The position numbers and the translations under genes are program-made. This document shows, piece after piece, positions 10,960-25,390 of a stretch of DNA of 64,000 nt (its first letter is position 1; every line of letters begins with the position of its first letter). Below the pieces are notes generated by a model that did not search any database, was not told where the DNA came from, and worked only from the letters and a program-made list of their open reading frames with translations. The DNA comes from Mytilisepta virgata (Eukaryota > Mollusca > Bivalvia > Mytilida > Mytilidae), in NCBI GenBank assembly GCA_028015205.1, contig CM051517.1, positions 56,295,455 to 56,359,454 on the forward strand. Reading direction: 5' to 3'.

Positions 10960-13900
10960 TGGCAATGAGTTGCCTATCCACCAAATCCAAATGTATGTAT
11001 GCTTGGGAGGAAACAAAAAATTATTTCATGTTACATAAGTGACCAAAGTATCTGGGATGTTCATGTCCGTAATTATAAACTAATTTAATTTTAAAACAAT
11101 AAACAAAGGCGATGTCTTCAAAGGATTATTTATTTATATACAATATTGACACATCATGCTTTCATGATCACACTTACGCAATTTACACATAAACAATGCA
11201 AACTATTCTCATAATTGCAACATATGTTAAAGATTGTTGAAGATTAGACTTTAACTGTTATTTAAAAACAAAAATAAAAAAATAATTGAATTTTAATGAA
11301 CATAAATTCATATTTAAAAATCTCTTAAGAAATTTCCAAAAACTACCATCAATAAACCAAAACTAAAATTCAAGTTTTTGATATATTCGTATATTTCATC
11401 AACATCATCTTGAAATCTTCCTTTCCCGTTTTATGGATATATTACAAAACAAAAAATTAAATAACAATTACTTATAAAACCTTACTAAAACGGTATGAAT
11501 TAATTAACGCAGAAAAATAAATACTTTTAATAAAAATAATAATAATATTATCTTTCTGTTTTCCGATTTAATATAAATATTTAAACCAGAATGTTCTCTC
11601 CCAAGTTTATGATGAAAAATACACAATATCACGTGGTTAAACCTTCAGACATAATTTAGTTTACATAATTGACCTAGATACATACACAGTGGACAGAAAA
11701 CAAATATAATAGCGTTGTTGTTTAGAAACTTTCACAGCGCTTATAAACATTCATATTATTAAAAAAACATATATTTTGTGAAAAGGCAAATAGGTTTAAA
11801 TATTCAAACTAAGTCTTTATTGTTTAAGTTTGATTATTGAAATATAGCTGTATCAAAGACGTAGATTACTACCTGTATAAATGATTGAAAACATTCGAGA
11901 CATTCCGAGAATATTATTCCTACTTCCGGCCGAGAGATATCGAGTGGCCCATAGACACATCCAAAACTCGCCAATATATAAGCGTGAACCCCTCAGGGGG
12001 TTCACGCAAAAAATTGTATTCCACCAGTTCTATTATACACCCAATGTTTGGTCTTTCATGCCATAATGAGTTTGTTACTGGTCATCATAAACATACCTGT
12101 GGTATAAGTTGTATATTACATGTAATCCTTTTATATACACATTAAATTCAACACGGCCTTTGACCCATTTTTGGATTATTATTTCTTCCGGCTTATTGTA
12201 CGGTGAAATGTCAAAGAATAATAAATGCAGGGATTGCAGTCTGTATTACGCCTGGTTTCCTGAAGTTAACTAGAAAACCTGTTTAATATTAGTATATAGA
12301 CAACGGAAAACATTAGAAAGAAACGGTCATGCAGTTTTTAAACCTTCTCTCCAAATCAACCAATCAGCGGCCAAACAAAAGCAGAAAAACAATAGAAAAA
12401 TATTGCCAATCAGTATTTGCTTGATTTTTTTTCAAATTTTGCATTAGAACAGAAGACTTGACACAAAAACGAAAGACTAGAATAACTACCGCTCTTAGAA
12501 TACTCGCTATCCAGTAACACAAAGCTATACTATCAAAACCTCTGTTTTCTTTATAGGCAAATAAAAGTATTTATATAGAATATCATATGGGATTTTTTCA
12601 TATATCAACTATAAGACACCAATATCACCAGAGAGCTTGTCCGAGGGGTGATATGGGTCGGGGTTTTTATGGGGTATGATATGAAAAACTCATATCATAT
12701 TCTCATTATGACACCAGATCACGTGATTATTTAAGGGTACGATATGTTTTTCCCACAGATATGAAATGAGGGATAATATATATATACGTTAAATATGTGA
12801 TAAAAAATGTATTTACTTTCACAGAAGTTGTGCATGAATTTTTTTTATAATTTATTATGTTATCAAAAACACAATAAATCAGCGCTTTGTGCATTATATT
12901 TCATATATGCATACGATTTGGGTCAACTGATATATACATCTTGAAACAGTTTCGCGCATAACAGCTAAAATGTTAAGCCCATCACGGAAATCCAAAACTA
13001 TATGTATTTCAGTGTGGCAATTCTATCCCACAGAACGGAATAATTAATAACAGGAATATTACAAGTTATGCAATTTCTATTAATTTTAATTGAAGAATAT
13101 ACACAAGGCAAATATGATCTTAAATAAAAACTAAAATATCAATAAAAGCTCTAATATTTCCTTTTAAACCGTATAGATGATACGGAAGTTAAGGAGAAAA
13201 CCATTCACTGAATTAAACACTGAGTAAAACCAATGCATCTTAATTTTAGTAATCTTTAATATGCTGAAAGACCTTATTGTGGCAATGAGGGGAGTTTAGG
13301 AATGACAATAAGAAAACACAAAATTACAATTTTTTGTTCGATTATGTCAAAATGTACCAATAAGAATAGAATTCAACTTTGCTTGAGGGGGCTTTCGAAC
13401 AAAAAGAACAATGAAGAATTGTGTATTTTTTAAACTAAGATGAATCATGAAATCGATGTTGCAACAGAAAAACAACAGCTTAGTTTTGCGAATAGAAATT
13501 TACATGAAAAAAACAAACCTAAATACAAAACAAGAAAAGTCAAACAAAAAATATAAAACGAAAAAAGATATCACTAAAACATATTTTTAAAAAGAGTAAG
13601 GTCACATGTCCCCAAAACACCCTAATACACTTGAGAAATCTACAATTCGTTATAATGTCTTTGAAATTTTGTTATCTTAATTACTAACTTAATATGGACA
13701 AACACTGAGAAACATACTTCTTGAGAGTTGTCTGATAGTTTGCTTGTAGCAATCTTACAGTTTTCTGTAATAATTTCACCGTTTTAGGAAGAAAGTGAAT
13801 CAATATCCAAAACAATTATCTGAGTTGCCTCAAGTCATTTTAAACGCTGTTACAGCTTTGATTGTTCATGAAAAACATATTTTATTCTTCCCATCAATAA
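10960..13900. other. AT-rich intergenic stretch with small hairpins
   Basis: No gene. Contains a perfect hairpin at 11982-12007 and a palindrome at 12675-12699 (TATGATATGA, 5-base loop). Otherwise unremarkable. Confidence 0.4.
11982..12007. repeat. Perfect 11-bp-stem hairpin
   Basis: GCGTGAACCCC, four-base loop TCAG, then the exact complement, followed by a short A run. It stands out in GC content from its surroundings. Confidence 0.8.
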
Positions 13901-13929
13901 TCAGAACTTGTCAAGAGTAGTTAACAGTT

Positions 13930-14230
13930 ATTAACAATCGTTTTCAATTACTTATCGTTGTGTATTGACGATGTTTCTTTGATTTTCCCACGGGCGACTT
14001 TTAGCGGATCATAAGCTGAAATCTCTCATTAAAAGAATCATTACTTGGCGATCGGAGTATAATCATTCCAGAGCTGCAAATTGCTTCTTGCATGCTACAA
14101 TGAATCATCTTTAGCAATTAATATTTCTGTATCGGTGGACATTTTGGAATCACAGATACTAATTAGCGTTTTAGTCGCTAATAGCCATGCAGTTAGGTTA
14201 GAGATAAGGAATAATCTGACATCTTACAAA
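13930..14230. other. Unique, balanced-composition block (candidate enhancer)
   Basis: Rich in ATTA, TAATTAG and ATAATCATT motifs and free of repeats or open frames. Resembles conserved non-coding elements near developmental genes; no comparison was possible. Confidence 0.25.
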
Positions 14231-14529
14231 TTATTTGTTTTATAAATGTCTGTCAAATGAACAAACGAATAGGTTATTGATTGCTTTAATGATATATTTA
14301 CATTTTTGCCCTCATGTTTTGAGCTGTTTTAATGAAAGAAAATTCATTTTCTTCATTAATTTGTCATGTAGTACAAGGAAGATTAAGATTTTTTATTGAA
14401 TTTTCTATTTTCATTACAAAATTGAACCAAGAAGACAAAAAGAAGAATAAAATTATCTACTTTTTAACTTACGTTTTGTTATATACATGTGTATTTACTG
14501 GTACTAAACGCCTACCGTAGTCGTTTTTT

Positions 14530-16110
14530 AATTGGTAAAATTCCAGTTTCTTAAAATTAAATGAAAAAAAATCTTTAGCACAACAGGCAAGTGATACAGT
14601 TTTTCAGTCATTAGTGGATCCCAGGGGTTATGTGTACTTCGTCTTATGTAAGTGACTGACCCTGGTAATTAAACAATGGGATGCTCAAGAAGAAGGGATT
14701 TCAGGCTGTAAAATTCTTTAAATGGGAGGATTATCTAAGTAAATTTAATTATGTACAATATAAGGCACATGTATACATGTAGTTTCATAATTCAAAAAGA
14801 AACTTAACAAGAGGGTCGAGAATGCAGATAAGGTCAATTGTCTTGTGAGATACTTGAAACCGCACTTTAATAAAATTAAATGTAAAATGGTTTCATAATA
14901 TCTTGCATCTGTATATCCACATACTAAGGTGTAAATGCACGCAATTTTATATACATGTAATTGGCAGGCATAAGACCAGAATCATTATAGATTTCTATCT
15001 TTTGATTATTTTGGCAAAACAATTTGTCTAAATAATCAAGATTTGTGGTGATACTCAAATACCAGAATTAATTGGAATTGTCCGAATAATTTTTGTCTTT
15101 ATTATTAATACATTTCAATGCAATATGCTGTTACAACAAACCGACAACCGCAAAATAAATTGGCTATTATCGAAGACTAAAAAGCTCTGAATAAATTAAT
15201 AAAACCACTCAGTGTTTCATAGCCTATAATTAGCAGTTTATCAAACGATATGCGGGTTTGTAATAGCGATGCTTCTGTGGTTACACGGACAATTTCTTGT
15301 AATTAAAGAAATCCCTCGTAACAACTATTGAAATTAATAGATTTTGTGACAGAAGACAAAAAGTCATTCCTTTTCTCTGGAAACGTTTTGTTATCAGTGA
15401 AAATATTAGAGAAAACTATTTGAATTTCAATTCAATATGAGTCTTACTAAATTAACAATAAAACCAGATTCATATGAGGCCTAAATTAAAATTAGGTTTA
15501 TTTGCTGTAGCCTGCCCGCCCCTCTGAAATTGGCCAAACCAAAAATTTTTATTGACCTCGCAAATGACTTTTTTTTTTAATTTTACAATTTCAGTTGTGT
15601 CACATAAATTATTTTGTTCAATTGGCTTCATGAATTCAATCATCCGTATGATTTCCAAAAAAATAAAAGCCTACCTACCTGCCCTACCCCCTAAGTATGG
15701 GTCGGGCTAAAGTAAGCAGAGAATATTTTAAGACTGGCCTGAAAAGACTTAAATATATCGGTTTCTCTTTAAAAATAAAACAAAGAAAAAACACGTTTAA
15801 CTCTATGGATTTTTGACGGGGTAGTGCGGAAATGGGCTAAGAAAGGGTACCTGAGCAAATACTATATTACATGTCAATAATATACCGGAAAAAATAATTC
15901 TGATGAATATACCTACCCGCAATACAGCCATATCGAAAAAGCACACCCGAACTAATACTGGTGTTTATATACAAATATCTGAGGAATTGAATATCACTCA
16001 ATTTACAACCCGAATGAATATTATTTTTTTAAAACATACCCCGAATTAATACCAAAGATCATGAACAACCCACCCAAATTTTTCGCACATACCTGTATAG
16101 GTTTATATAG
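14530..16110. other. Intergenic DNA, no gene
   Basis: 15060-15430 again has a unique, ATTA-rich look. Elsewhere AT-rich filler. Confidence 0.35.
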
Positions 16111-16116
16111 GAGTTA

Positions 16117-16136
16117 CCCCCCCCCCCCCCCCCCCC
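16117..16136 (+). repeat. Poly-C tract (20 bases)
   Basis: Uninterrupted run of 20 C in an AT-rich region. Confidence 0.95.
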
Positions 16137-17299
16137 AGGATTTAAAGGTGAATGTAGAGAAAAGTTTTCGACGATTCAGTTGCTATCAAGAGAACGGTTG
16201 ATTACAATTTATGGCTAACTTAACTGAAATTTACACTCTTATAGTAAAATGTATGCTTTACTATCAACTACAAAGATACTTTGTTGGGCATCTGGAATAT
16301 TTTTTTTTTGGTATACTTTTATCGAATTCTAAAAATGATGCGAGAACTCATGGTGTTTTGCTTTTGTATGGGGACAGTCGATGTTCCGTTAAGTACCGAT
16401 CGTGCACCTCAAATGGCCGACTTGCTTTTGTCCTTCTATATCATATCTATATCTGTATATATGATTCAGATTTCAAATGTTTTTCAGAGTAAATAAGATA
16501 AACCACTTGGTTTAACTCAGCTTCATTGCTGATGTATATTTAACAACCCTCAATTGTGTGAGTTCACATTATACATGCATACACAACAGTATTTTCAGGT
16601 GAACTTTAACAAACAAAAAAATACCAAAAACAAGAATATTTCTTATTCATTTATTTCTGGATATTCACACAGTGATATCACAAATAGAAGAGATGATATT
16701 AATCAGTGTTCCATGGTGAGTATACATGTATATACAATGTGTATAGTAAAATACTTTTTGACCTATTGAATGTTGATGAAGACTTCACTCTTCAAGAGTC
16801 CACAGAGTTGAACGACAGAGGTCAAACGATCAAAACTTCTAAGGTCTTACCCTGAAATGACTGACATTCGTGAAAAATGGCCATCACAGATAGAAAGTGT
16901 TTTTGGGATATATCTCAATTCTCTACTTTTTTATCCAAGTATAATCCTGCTCCTAGTACTATTAGCACACCTAAACTGAATTTGAAGGTCCGAGATTCCA
17001 TCTGATTCATAGTGCATTATATATATTAATATACGTAATTTCATTTTTTTTAAAAACGTACCAGTGAAAAGGTTTCTCATATTTATTGGATTGGTTTCAG
17101 GGTTGTTGTCACTTTGACGTTTACCCCATATCTCCTTATTTATATAATTTGGCTTCCTGTCATAATATAAATTTAATTTGAAAAAAATATAACTCAAAAT
17201 ATTGGAAAAAAATCTCCTAGGGGTATAGCAGAATTGATCCAGACAACAGCCGACAAACTACATAGTATACATTTTGTCGTCAGTGCAAATATTAGAGAA

Positions 17300-17575
17300 A
17301 ACTATTTTTGTGCCTGTCCCAATTCAGGAACCTCTAGCCTTTGTTAGTCTTGTGTGTTTGTTTTAAATTTTGGTTCATTACTATGTTTCATAGTATAGTG
17401 TGCCGTCCATTTCGCTGAACTAGTATGCATTATTGTTTGAGGGTCAGCTAAAGCCCGCCTTCGGATTTTCTCGCTGCGTTGAAGACCCATTGGTATTTTG
17501 AGCTGCTTCTGCTCTTTGGTCGCGTTGTTGTCCCTTTGACACATTCCCCGTTTCCATTCTCTATTCTAAGTACTA
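17300..17575 (+). repeat. Bivalve dispersed repeat (CAGGAACCTCTAGCC...)
   Basis: Ordered landmarks CCAATTCAGGAACCTC, GAAGACCCATTGGTATTT, TTTGGTCGCGTTGTTG and TTTGACACATTCCCC match a repeat I recall from mussel sequences. Non-coding here. Confidence 0.55.
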
Positions 17576-17939
17576 GCAAATTTACTTATGGAAGAACATT
17601 CAAACTTTTTTAAAACCTACAATGATTCTAACAAGAAGTCCTGATGTTGTTAACATGTTTGGATACAACAATAAATTAGTTTAGATCGGAGGACAAGTTT
17701 TTCTACACAATAATTGGATGCGAATAAACTTTACACCTGTATCATTGATCTCTTCATGTTTTCGTATTTTGAAAACAGTTTTATAAAGTATAGTACATAG
17801 AAATGCTGGCCCAAACCGCTAATTTCAGTTTCCATTATATAGATTTGGACTTTCTCTTAATAATCCTAAGGATTACCAACATCATATATATCCTATTTAT
17901 CTTGGCCTTTATTTTATCTTCTTCTGCTTCACACGTTTG

Positions 17940-18060
17940 TACCTATAGATTTATACTACGTAGAGGGCAATCCGCGATTGAAATAAAAAATCACTGACAA
18001 AAGTGATGATTGCAACTTTCCAATTGTGAACTTTCCCTTATAAACCACGCGCAGCCTTAA
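17940..18060 (+). pseudogene. Short reverse-transcriptase remnant (FPIVNFP motif)
   Basis: The plus strand reads TDKSDDCNFPIVNFPL with no long frame around it. The same DxCxFPIxNFPFLSSN motif occurs near 58815; it belongs to a conserved C-terminal part of reverse transcriptases of bivalve retroelements. Confidence 0.45.
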
Positions 18061-18229
18061 GCATGTCACATAACATATCAGTCAGTTTTACGCAGCCTTT
18101 GTCGTCACTATGTAAATTCGATTTGAGCGAACGGTACAATGTTTCTAACTCTTAAATAAAAAACAGATTTCTCCTGTTACCTTACTCGTCATATTGTATT
18201 TGACACATCACCATGCATACTCTTTATAC

Positions 18230-18420
18230 CGGATTTTATCGTTCACATTTTGACTAGCAGGATGTGCTAACCCTGCCGGGACACCTGATACCACTCCCTG
18301 GTTTATGTTCAAATTGCAATTTCTTGTATAATTTTTGTTTTACCTTTTTTCGTACTTGTTTCCGTTAATTTTATTTTTGCATTTTCAGATCTCACTTTAC
18401 CTGTATATTTTTAATGTTCC
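18230..18420 (+). repeat. Dispersed repeat (GACACCTGATACCACTCCC)
   Basis: A short phrase of the form CCGGA/GCACCTGATA..AC followed by a T-rich stretch recurs at 56895-57130 and 59040-59110, indicating one dispersed family. Confidence 0.45.
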
Positions 18421-18429
18421 AAATTGTTT

Positions 18430-21340
18430 TCTTTTTAAATAGATTTTGATCTTTTGATACCCCTTTATTTCGTCGGTATTCTTTCAGCACAGATATATAT
18501 TTTACAATGTCAGAATCTTTGGAATAAACATATAACTTAAGACACTTTTTTCTACTCCATTACGATAATTTTTCACAGTGGACGTGTTCTTATGATCTTT
18601 TATACGAATAAACTAAAACTATTTTAAGCATCAAGAATTTATGAAAGAATAATTGTAAAGTTTTATTTCAACGTGTACATTGTAGGAAAGACTAAAATAT
18701 GATCGATTCTTTTTTTTGTAATTGGTTCAGAAACAATTAAACTCTTCTTAAGAATCCACTTAGCCATCATAAACTGCTTTTAATCGTAGAATCTTAATGA
18801 ATTATATATACTTAGGCCTGTTTGGGCATATACGTGTAACGTGGCTGTAATTGTTTGAGTCTTAAAAAGTCTTATTTCTGAAGATTCAAAATGTGCCGTA
18901 TGAAAATTGTTAATACCCAACGCGAAGCAATCGTATTCACGCAGTATGTAAACTGTTTTGGACTTGCACAGAAGTGATATTCAAAATTTCTTAAAATGAT
19001 ATTTACGCTGAAGCTTTATAGACAAGTAACGTAAAAGTATTTTAAATCGTTTTCAGGGTGGCCAGAAACAAACTACACTTAATAAAAAAGTTAAATGCAA
19101 CATAGCACCATTGCAATAGCAATATTTCAATAAGGGTTGATAACAAATAGGTTTCGATTTCGAAATCTTAAGCAAATATCCTGTACTATTAATTGGCAAT
19201 TCAGATCTACCAAAAGTTTATCTTGAGTGAAAATTATATTACAAAAAACTGGAGCATCTGAGTAATTTTTCTTCCATTCTGTCAGAAAGCGTGACTAGAA
19301 AGATACCGCTCTAATAAAATTAAGTCTTGTTATCTTTACGACTCGACAAATATATATTGCTTTCGTTAAAATGAACCTAACAGAAAAAACGACATATAGC
19401 CCTGCACGTGGTCAAGAGGGGATACTATTAAAACATTAAGAGTATCATTTCTGGGTGTTATGAACGGAAGCGCGTGAAAACTAAAATCGTATTTCTTAAT
19501 TGCTGACCCATTATTCAATAAATACAACATATAAACCTAGCTATTTAGATAAATAAGTAATAGTGTTACCGTTAAATCTGGAACGATTTTGTTTGAATTA
19601 TCAGATTGATACTAATTAGCCGATAATGGAGGCTAAAATATCTGCAGACACGCATAATTTGCTTTATATTGGTAAACTAAAAAGCACCATGTCTATGTAA
19701 TCAGTTATTTTCAGAAAGGTTTTACGACCGCCAGTATTGTAGGAACTCTTCTTTAATGGAAAATACTTTTCGTAGTCACATCCGGTTTAAGTGTCGAACT
19801 TAATAGTCACGCGAATTTTTTGTATCCAAATCATTTAGAAAATTTAAACACTTGTCTCAGATCTAAATTGCTGCAGACACAATAAGAAATTAAGCGAGTG
19901 ATCAATGCCAAAGCACTTTCCTTAATCAGATGGTGAAATGTAAGCGGAAACGAATGCCTTTATGGCTACGCTATTAATATGGGGATTTCATGTAGGGAGA
20001 AATACTTAATTATCAAAAGGAAAATTGTTTTAAGTAGAGACTAAAACAATGATATTACCTCTAATGAAGCTATAATCTTTATTACGACCTATTTAGCGAA
20101 TTAAAAGCTCACAAATGACGCCAAATCACGTTAGACTTCAATAATTAACAACTTCATATCAAAATTGTAAAAAGGTTGAGGCAGTTAAAATTGTTCATTT
20201 TAATGTTGTTCAAGATTTAAAGAAAAGTTATATTTTGTTGATTTTTATTGTTCAATTGAAACCACAATTAATTATCATTGAGAGTGTAATAAAAGTGTTT
20301 TAAAAGGTAGCAGTCACGAGTTTTGGAATGTTTGTTCGCAGTGTTTATTGGAAACTTCATTTTAATTTTACGCAAACACGAGATGCCTTTACTGTGATAA
20401 ATTGCTTGATAATGGTACATCCTTTTTCTATTTTCTATAAAATCTTTGGTTCTGTATTTGCATTTATAGTGTAGTTCTTAAATTTTGTGAAACGATTGAT
20501 ATCTCCTGAAGCACGTAATGTCACTCTATGTTTTTTTAGATCTCCAATCGCTAGCTCTTTCATTTTTGTGGATTTTCTTTGGTGGATTATGTGTTTTTAA
20601 TTATTTTTGTTATATCTTTGAAGTATGCATTCCCTGTGTGGCTGTTCTCGATGAATTCTCCGTGGCACTGATCTTTCCCGTTTTTCTGTGAATGCCCGTA
20701 TTATTTGCCAAATTAACACGTTGTTCTGTTACATGTATCTCACATACATTTTGGATAAAACCATTGCCCTCTATTTACAGAGCTTTAATATATACATGTA
20801 TTGTATTCTATAGCTCTCTATATATGATAGAGTTTTAAAAAAATCCTAATTTTATAACAGTTAAATTCAATTTTATGGCCAGTAAACTAGCAACAGAGTT
20901 AATGATTGTGTTTGTTGCTTTCTTGAAAATTATTACATTTTTTTTTCACTTTCTGTGAAAGCCTTTCATCGACCTCGCATATATCTGTTCTTACTTTTAC
21001 ATGTACACAAATGTACAGGTAGATAATTTAAGAGGGGTGATCGCCAGATCCAAGAAAGAATTCCGCTTAAAACAAAAGCTAGGGCATTTGGATATTCAGT
21101 GAAGTGTGAAAGATTTTGACGGGTGACGTCCTTACAGTACCCTTAGGATGAATAACAACAATACATGTACCAATATACATGTTGTTCAGTTGCTTGAAAC
21201 TTTTATCTTATGCTTGTAGAGATTTTGTTTCAAATAAACATTCACAGTAATCCTACTACAATATATTATATTGATTTCAGAGCTGAGTTTGACATTTATC
21301 CGATTTTGTAACATTTTGCAAATGCCCATATAAAAAAAAT
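18430..21340. other. Intergenic DNA with candidate conserved blocks
   Basis: No gene. 18600-19060 and 19540-20290 have unique composition, many ATTA/TAAT motifs and no repeats. The remainder is AT-rich. Confidence 0.3.
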
Positions 21341-21349
21341 AAAAATTTT

Positions 21350-21440
21350 GATACTAAATTTGATGCACAAAATGTGCACATTTCGTCGATTTATGACTCA
21401 TCAGTTGAGCGCAAGGTCTATAAAGTTGACCTTAAGACCT
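21350..21440 (+). repeat. Dispersed repeat family A, head portion
   Basis: TTTGATGCACAAAATGTG, TTCGTCGATTTATGACTC and GAGCGCAAGGTC match the heads at 8985 and 60975. Confidence 0.6.
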
Positions 21441-21544
21441 TGACTGTCAGACTTTTATAAATGAAGTAGAATTCATGAGTCAGTATATAGTGTAATGTTC
21501 AGAAAATGAGTGAAGACAGGTTCAATGCAATGGTCATACCACAG

Positions 21545-22420
21545 TAGTGTTTTATACGCCCGTCGTAGACAGTACGTATGTCCGTCCGTCCGTCCGTCCG
21601 TCCGTCAACACTTCGTACCGTAACTCAAATTTGCTATAATCAATTCTCATGAAATTTTAACACAGTATTAGGATTGACGAAAGAAAGCTCTCTTTCGATT
21701 TTGACGATTTTCAATTTTGTCATTTTGGAGTTATGGGACATAGATTGTCCAAATATAAGCAATTTTTCACATGTCATGCACTTACTCGAGTATGCTTTGA
21801 CTGATTTTCTTCAAACTTTAACACATTATTACAAATGATAGTTTGAGGGTCTGTATACTTTTGGTGATTTTAATTTTTGTCGTTCCACAATTATGGGACT
21901 TAGATTATCCAAATATAAGCAATATTTCACATGTTGCGCTCGAACTGAAGTACGCCTTGACTGATTTTCTTCAAACTTTAACAAATTATTACAATTGATG
22001 GTCTGAGGGTCCGTATACTTTTTGGCGATTTTCACTTTTGTCCTTCCAGAGTTGTGGGACTTACATTATCCAATAAAAAACAATTTTTCACATGTCGCAC
22101 ACTAACTCGAGTATGTCTTGACTGATTTTCTTGAAACTTTAAAACAACTACAAATTGTGATCTGAATACTTTTTGACGATTTTCACTTTTGTCGTTCCAG
22201 TGTTGTGGGACTTACATTGTCCAATAAAAAAAAATTTCACATGTCACACACTAACTCGAGTACGCCTTGACTGATTTTCTTCAAACTTTAACACATTATT
22301 ACAAAGGGTTGTCTGAGGGTCTGTATACTTTTAACGATTCTCACTTTTGTCGTTCCAGAGTTATGGGACTTAGATTGTCCAAGTATAAGCAATTTTTAAT
22401 ACGTATAAAATGTCCTGCTT
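21545..22420 (+). repeat. ~160-bp tandem repeat array, five units
   Basis: Opens with (TCCG)n at 21582-21606. Units are anchored on TNNGGGACTTA.ATT.TCC at 21732, 21892, 22053, 22203 and 22362 (spacing 160, 161, 150, 159). Each also has TTTTGTCGTTCCA and CTCGAGTA.GC.TTGACTG. Resembles the internal repeats of bivalve non-autonomous elements. Confidence 0.8.
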
Positions 22421-22469
22421 ACCCAAAGATGATATTTACTTTGTTGTTATAGTAGTATAATTAAGAAAT

Positions 22470-22675
22470 TAAGCTTTATATTAAACCCATCAACACCATC
22501 ACAAGTAAATAGACTTGGTTCCTTTATAAAAAGGTCATTAGAACTGAGGACGGGGGACTACTGATTTACTTGTGTATATACAATTATAATGTTTTTTTTA
22601 TTTACTTGTATTATATGTCACAAACATTTTATGTTTATATGACAATAAACATTTGAATTTGAATTTGAATTATAA
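22470..22675 (+). mobile_element. Candidate 3' end of a non-LTR retroelement
   Basis: Ends with TGACAATAAACATTTGAA followed by repeats of TTTGAA, the kind of short tandem tail found on some LINE and SINE families. No coding part seen. Confidence 0.4.
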
Positions 22676-22679
22676 TTTA

Positions 22680-24820
22680 GATGTGTTAAGCCTTTGAAAG
22701 AGTAACATCACTATATTTTCCTTCCGACGTATTATGCGCATAACGCGCAGCAGTTTTTTAAATATATAGCTGGTGTTTTTAATACATATGTAAGCAAAAT
22801 CATGCACAGATATGCATTAATGTGAAAGAATGAATATGATAAAAAAAATCAATACTTATACGTGGCAACAGATTAAGCAAAGGAACACGCTTTCTTGTTG
22901 TCCTTCAGCCTTGTAGGACCTTCATCACGGAAAAAATCTCGTCCCATTGCAACATCAAGACGGTCCATAGTATGAGCGAAATCCTTTACCAATGTCAACG
23001 AAGTTATATATGTGTACTTTCAAGGAGACAGATGAAATCTAACAAAACAAAGTACGCACAATATAACAAGCACAGAAATCTAACAAATGATTTCTGTTTC
23101 TTTCTTCGTAAAATTTTGATAAGGCTTCAACGTTTTGAGATTTTCAACAGAGTTCAAACTACATTTCGCAACTAGATGTAAAACGTAGTCGTTGTGTTCT
23201 ACATATACATGTACAGGTCAAGCATTGCCGTGCTATATGCTATGTTAATAACTTCAGACCATAAAATTTCCAGCTCAGGATATCCTTATTAAGTCATGAG
23301 CTCAAGCGTAACATATCTAAACCAGACATGATATTAACATAAACTCCCCAAAAGTTACTAACTCAGCTCATGCTGAAGCAAGTATTTCTTATGCAAATGT
23401 TTTACAGTTTATGTGAACAAATTTTATTTTTGCCTGAATTGAAACCACCGGGATTCGTTAATCAAACATGAATGAGTTCTTTTTAACAGAGAGGATTGTA
23501 ACATTTCAATTATTTACTCCAGTATTTAAGAAGTCATTTATGCCTTGATTATCCTTCAAATAATAAACTTCGTCCTCATGTTGGAAATGTCAAATTGGCA
23601 GAGATTTTTAGAAATGTAAACCTAGACATTTCTTAATCAAAATTTTTCATTATCATCAATTAATATTTATAATCAATTTTAACATTATTTCTATGGCATC
23701 TCTTGAATAATTGCACTATTAAACCCATAACGACAAATTAAACATCTTGGACAGATTTTGTTTAGTCTAAAGGGAAAATCCCTACAGAGGAAATTTATCT
23801 GACACATATCTGACAAATCCCAAAGGAAATGTTTGTATACGTGTTCAGTCTTTGACTATGCGGAACTGATGATCATGTGACAAATGCCATATTGGTCGAA
23901 CATAAAGTGAACTTTAATGTTTTATTTGGTTCAAGAACATAATTAACTTACAGATGATTTTATGAAATAATAGAATTCAATTTATAAAAATTGCGTGACC
24001 AGCTCAGAGTTTGACATCTTTCTCACGTACAAAGTACGTGTATACCAACTCCATTTGATAATATAAGAATGTTTTTAAAAATCACCCCGCTTACTCACAA
24101 TATTGGTAAAATATTAAAATATATGCAGAATTCATGTATCAGCAAACGACAACCTAAATATTGACACTACGGCGGCCGACCTAATCACTGAATTTATTAT
24201 GGGAGTTCATTATATATTTTTTTAAAACAAAATTTAAAACAAAAACCATCTAAAAATGCTTACACAATGGACAAAGTATAAATATGGAACAAATACTGTA
24301 AACTTAAAACAAATGGGGTCATATTTTGGATTTCGGATCTATTTAACTAATTCTATTTGTTGGATTTATTGATAAAATATTATTAATATTTATCATATCA
24401 TAAAATACAAAAGTGAAAATGTTTTTAAATATGGACAAATATTTCTTAATCATAATTTGTGGTCATACATTTCACAACCGATGCCATTTTAGTAAATTAT
24501 TGAACTTTTTATATCTTTTCTTAGAAAATAACGTATGCCAATTATGAGAACCCGGCGATAACAAATCATCTAATAGTGACGAATAAAAACTTTCCAAATC
24601 TTCACAAGTACGAGAGTGCATACATAAAAAGCCGAAACATGGCAAACTGAATAAATACTTAAAGATTTTTGCGTATTAAGACTACACGTATATGTATAAT
24701 GATTTTTAACGACGACACAAGATTTCCTGAAAATTTTACGCAGGTCAAAAACCGATTAAAGAGGAGTATTTTTTCTAATTTTTTACTTTTTGCATGTAAT
24801 TATAATTTTAAAAAAATTAC
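22680..24820. other. AT-rich intergenic stretch
   Basis: No gene or named repeat recognised. Confidence 0.4.
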
Positions 24821-24829
24821 AGGATAGCA

Positions 24830-25035
24830 GGAAAGGCCAAGAATACACGTACCATTCAATTTGACAGACATTCAGACGAAACCAATATAAAAGAGCACAA
24901 AGCACAAAGAAAGGGTTAAAAGAGTGTCAGGATGGTCTGGCTGAGTTCAGCAGTGGCACGGCTAAACCGATTTTATCTGAAGTACCAAAACCCACTCCAT
25001 TATCTATCATTACCCTCTGATATATATAATATGTT
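24830..25035 (+). repeat. Mytilid-type dispersed repeat, second portion
   Basis: Shares GTCAGGATGGTCTGGCTGAG-, CAGTGGCACGGCTAAACC- and CCAAAACCC-type segments with 36850-36925 (AGAGTCAGGACATTCTGAC..AACAGTGGTGTGTTTAAACC). Lies just downstream of the homeobox poly(A) signal. Confidence 0.5.
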
Positions 25036-25164
25036 TTTATGATATTAGAATAGAACCTCGGTGTCCTTAGCTAGGGATATGTTGAATGAATACCAATAAA
25101 GTCATATGTCTTGTGTTTTTGAAGCAAGAATTTGCTGTAACATCTTACGTTTATATATTAATAT

Positions 25165-25170
25165 TTTATT
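25165..25170 (-). terminator. Poly(A) signal of the homeobox gene
   Basis: AATAAA on the minus strand about 220 bases after the stop codon, giving a 3' UTR of ordinary length. It is the first canonical hexamer I noticed downstream. Confidence 0.55.
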
Positions 25171-25390
25171 GAACATATAATTTAGTAATACAAGTTAAAT
25201 TTCAAATGGAATGAATGCGATAAGGTTTAAAATTCAGTACGAAATGCACACATACATTTGTATAACCATATCGGCCATATGCAAAACAGTGAAGAAACGT
25301 ATTTTCCCACATAATTTTTTACAGGTGTGACATGGGGTTTGCACGTGCATTTCGAAAAAAGGAATTTGCAGAAGTTATTTACAATATGGA

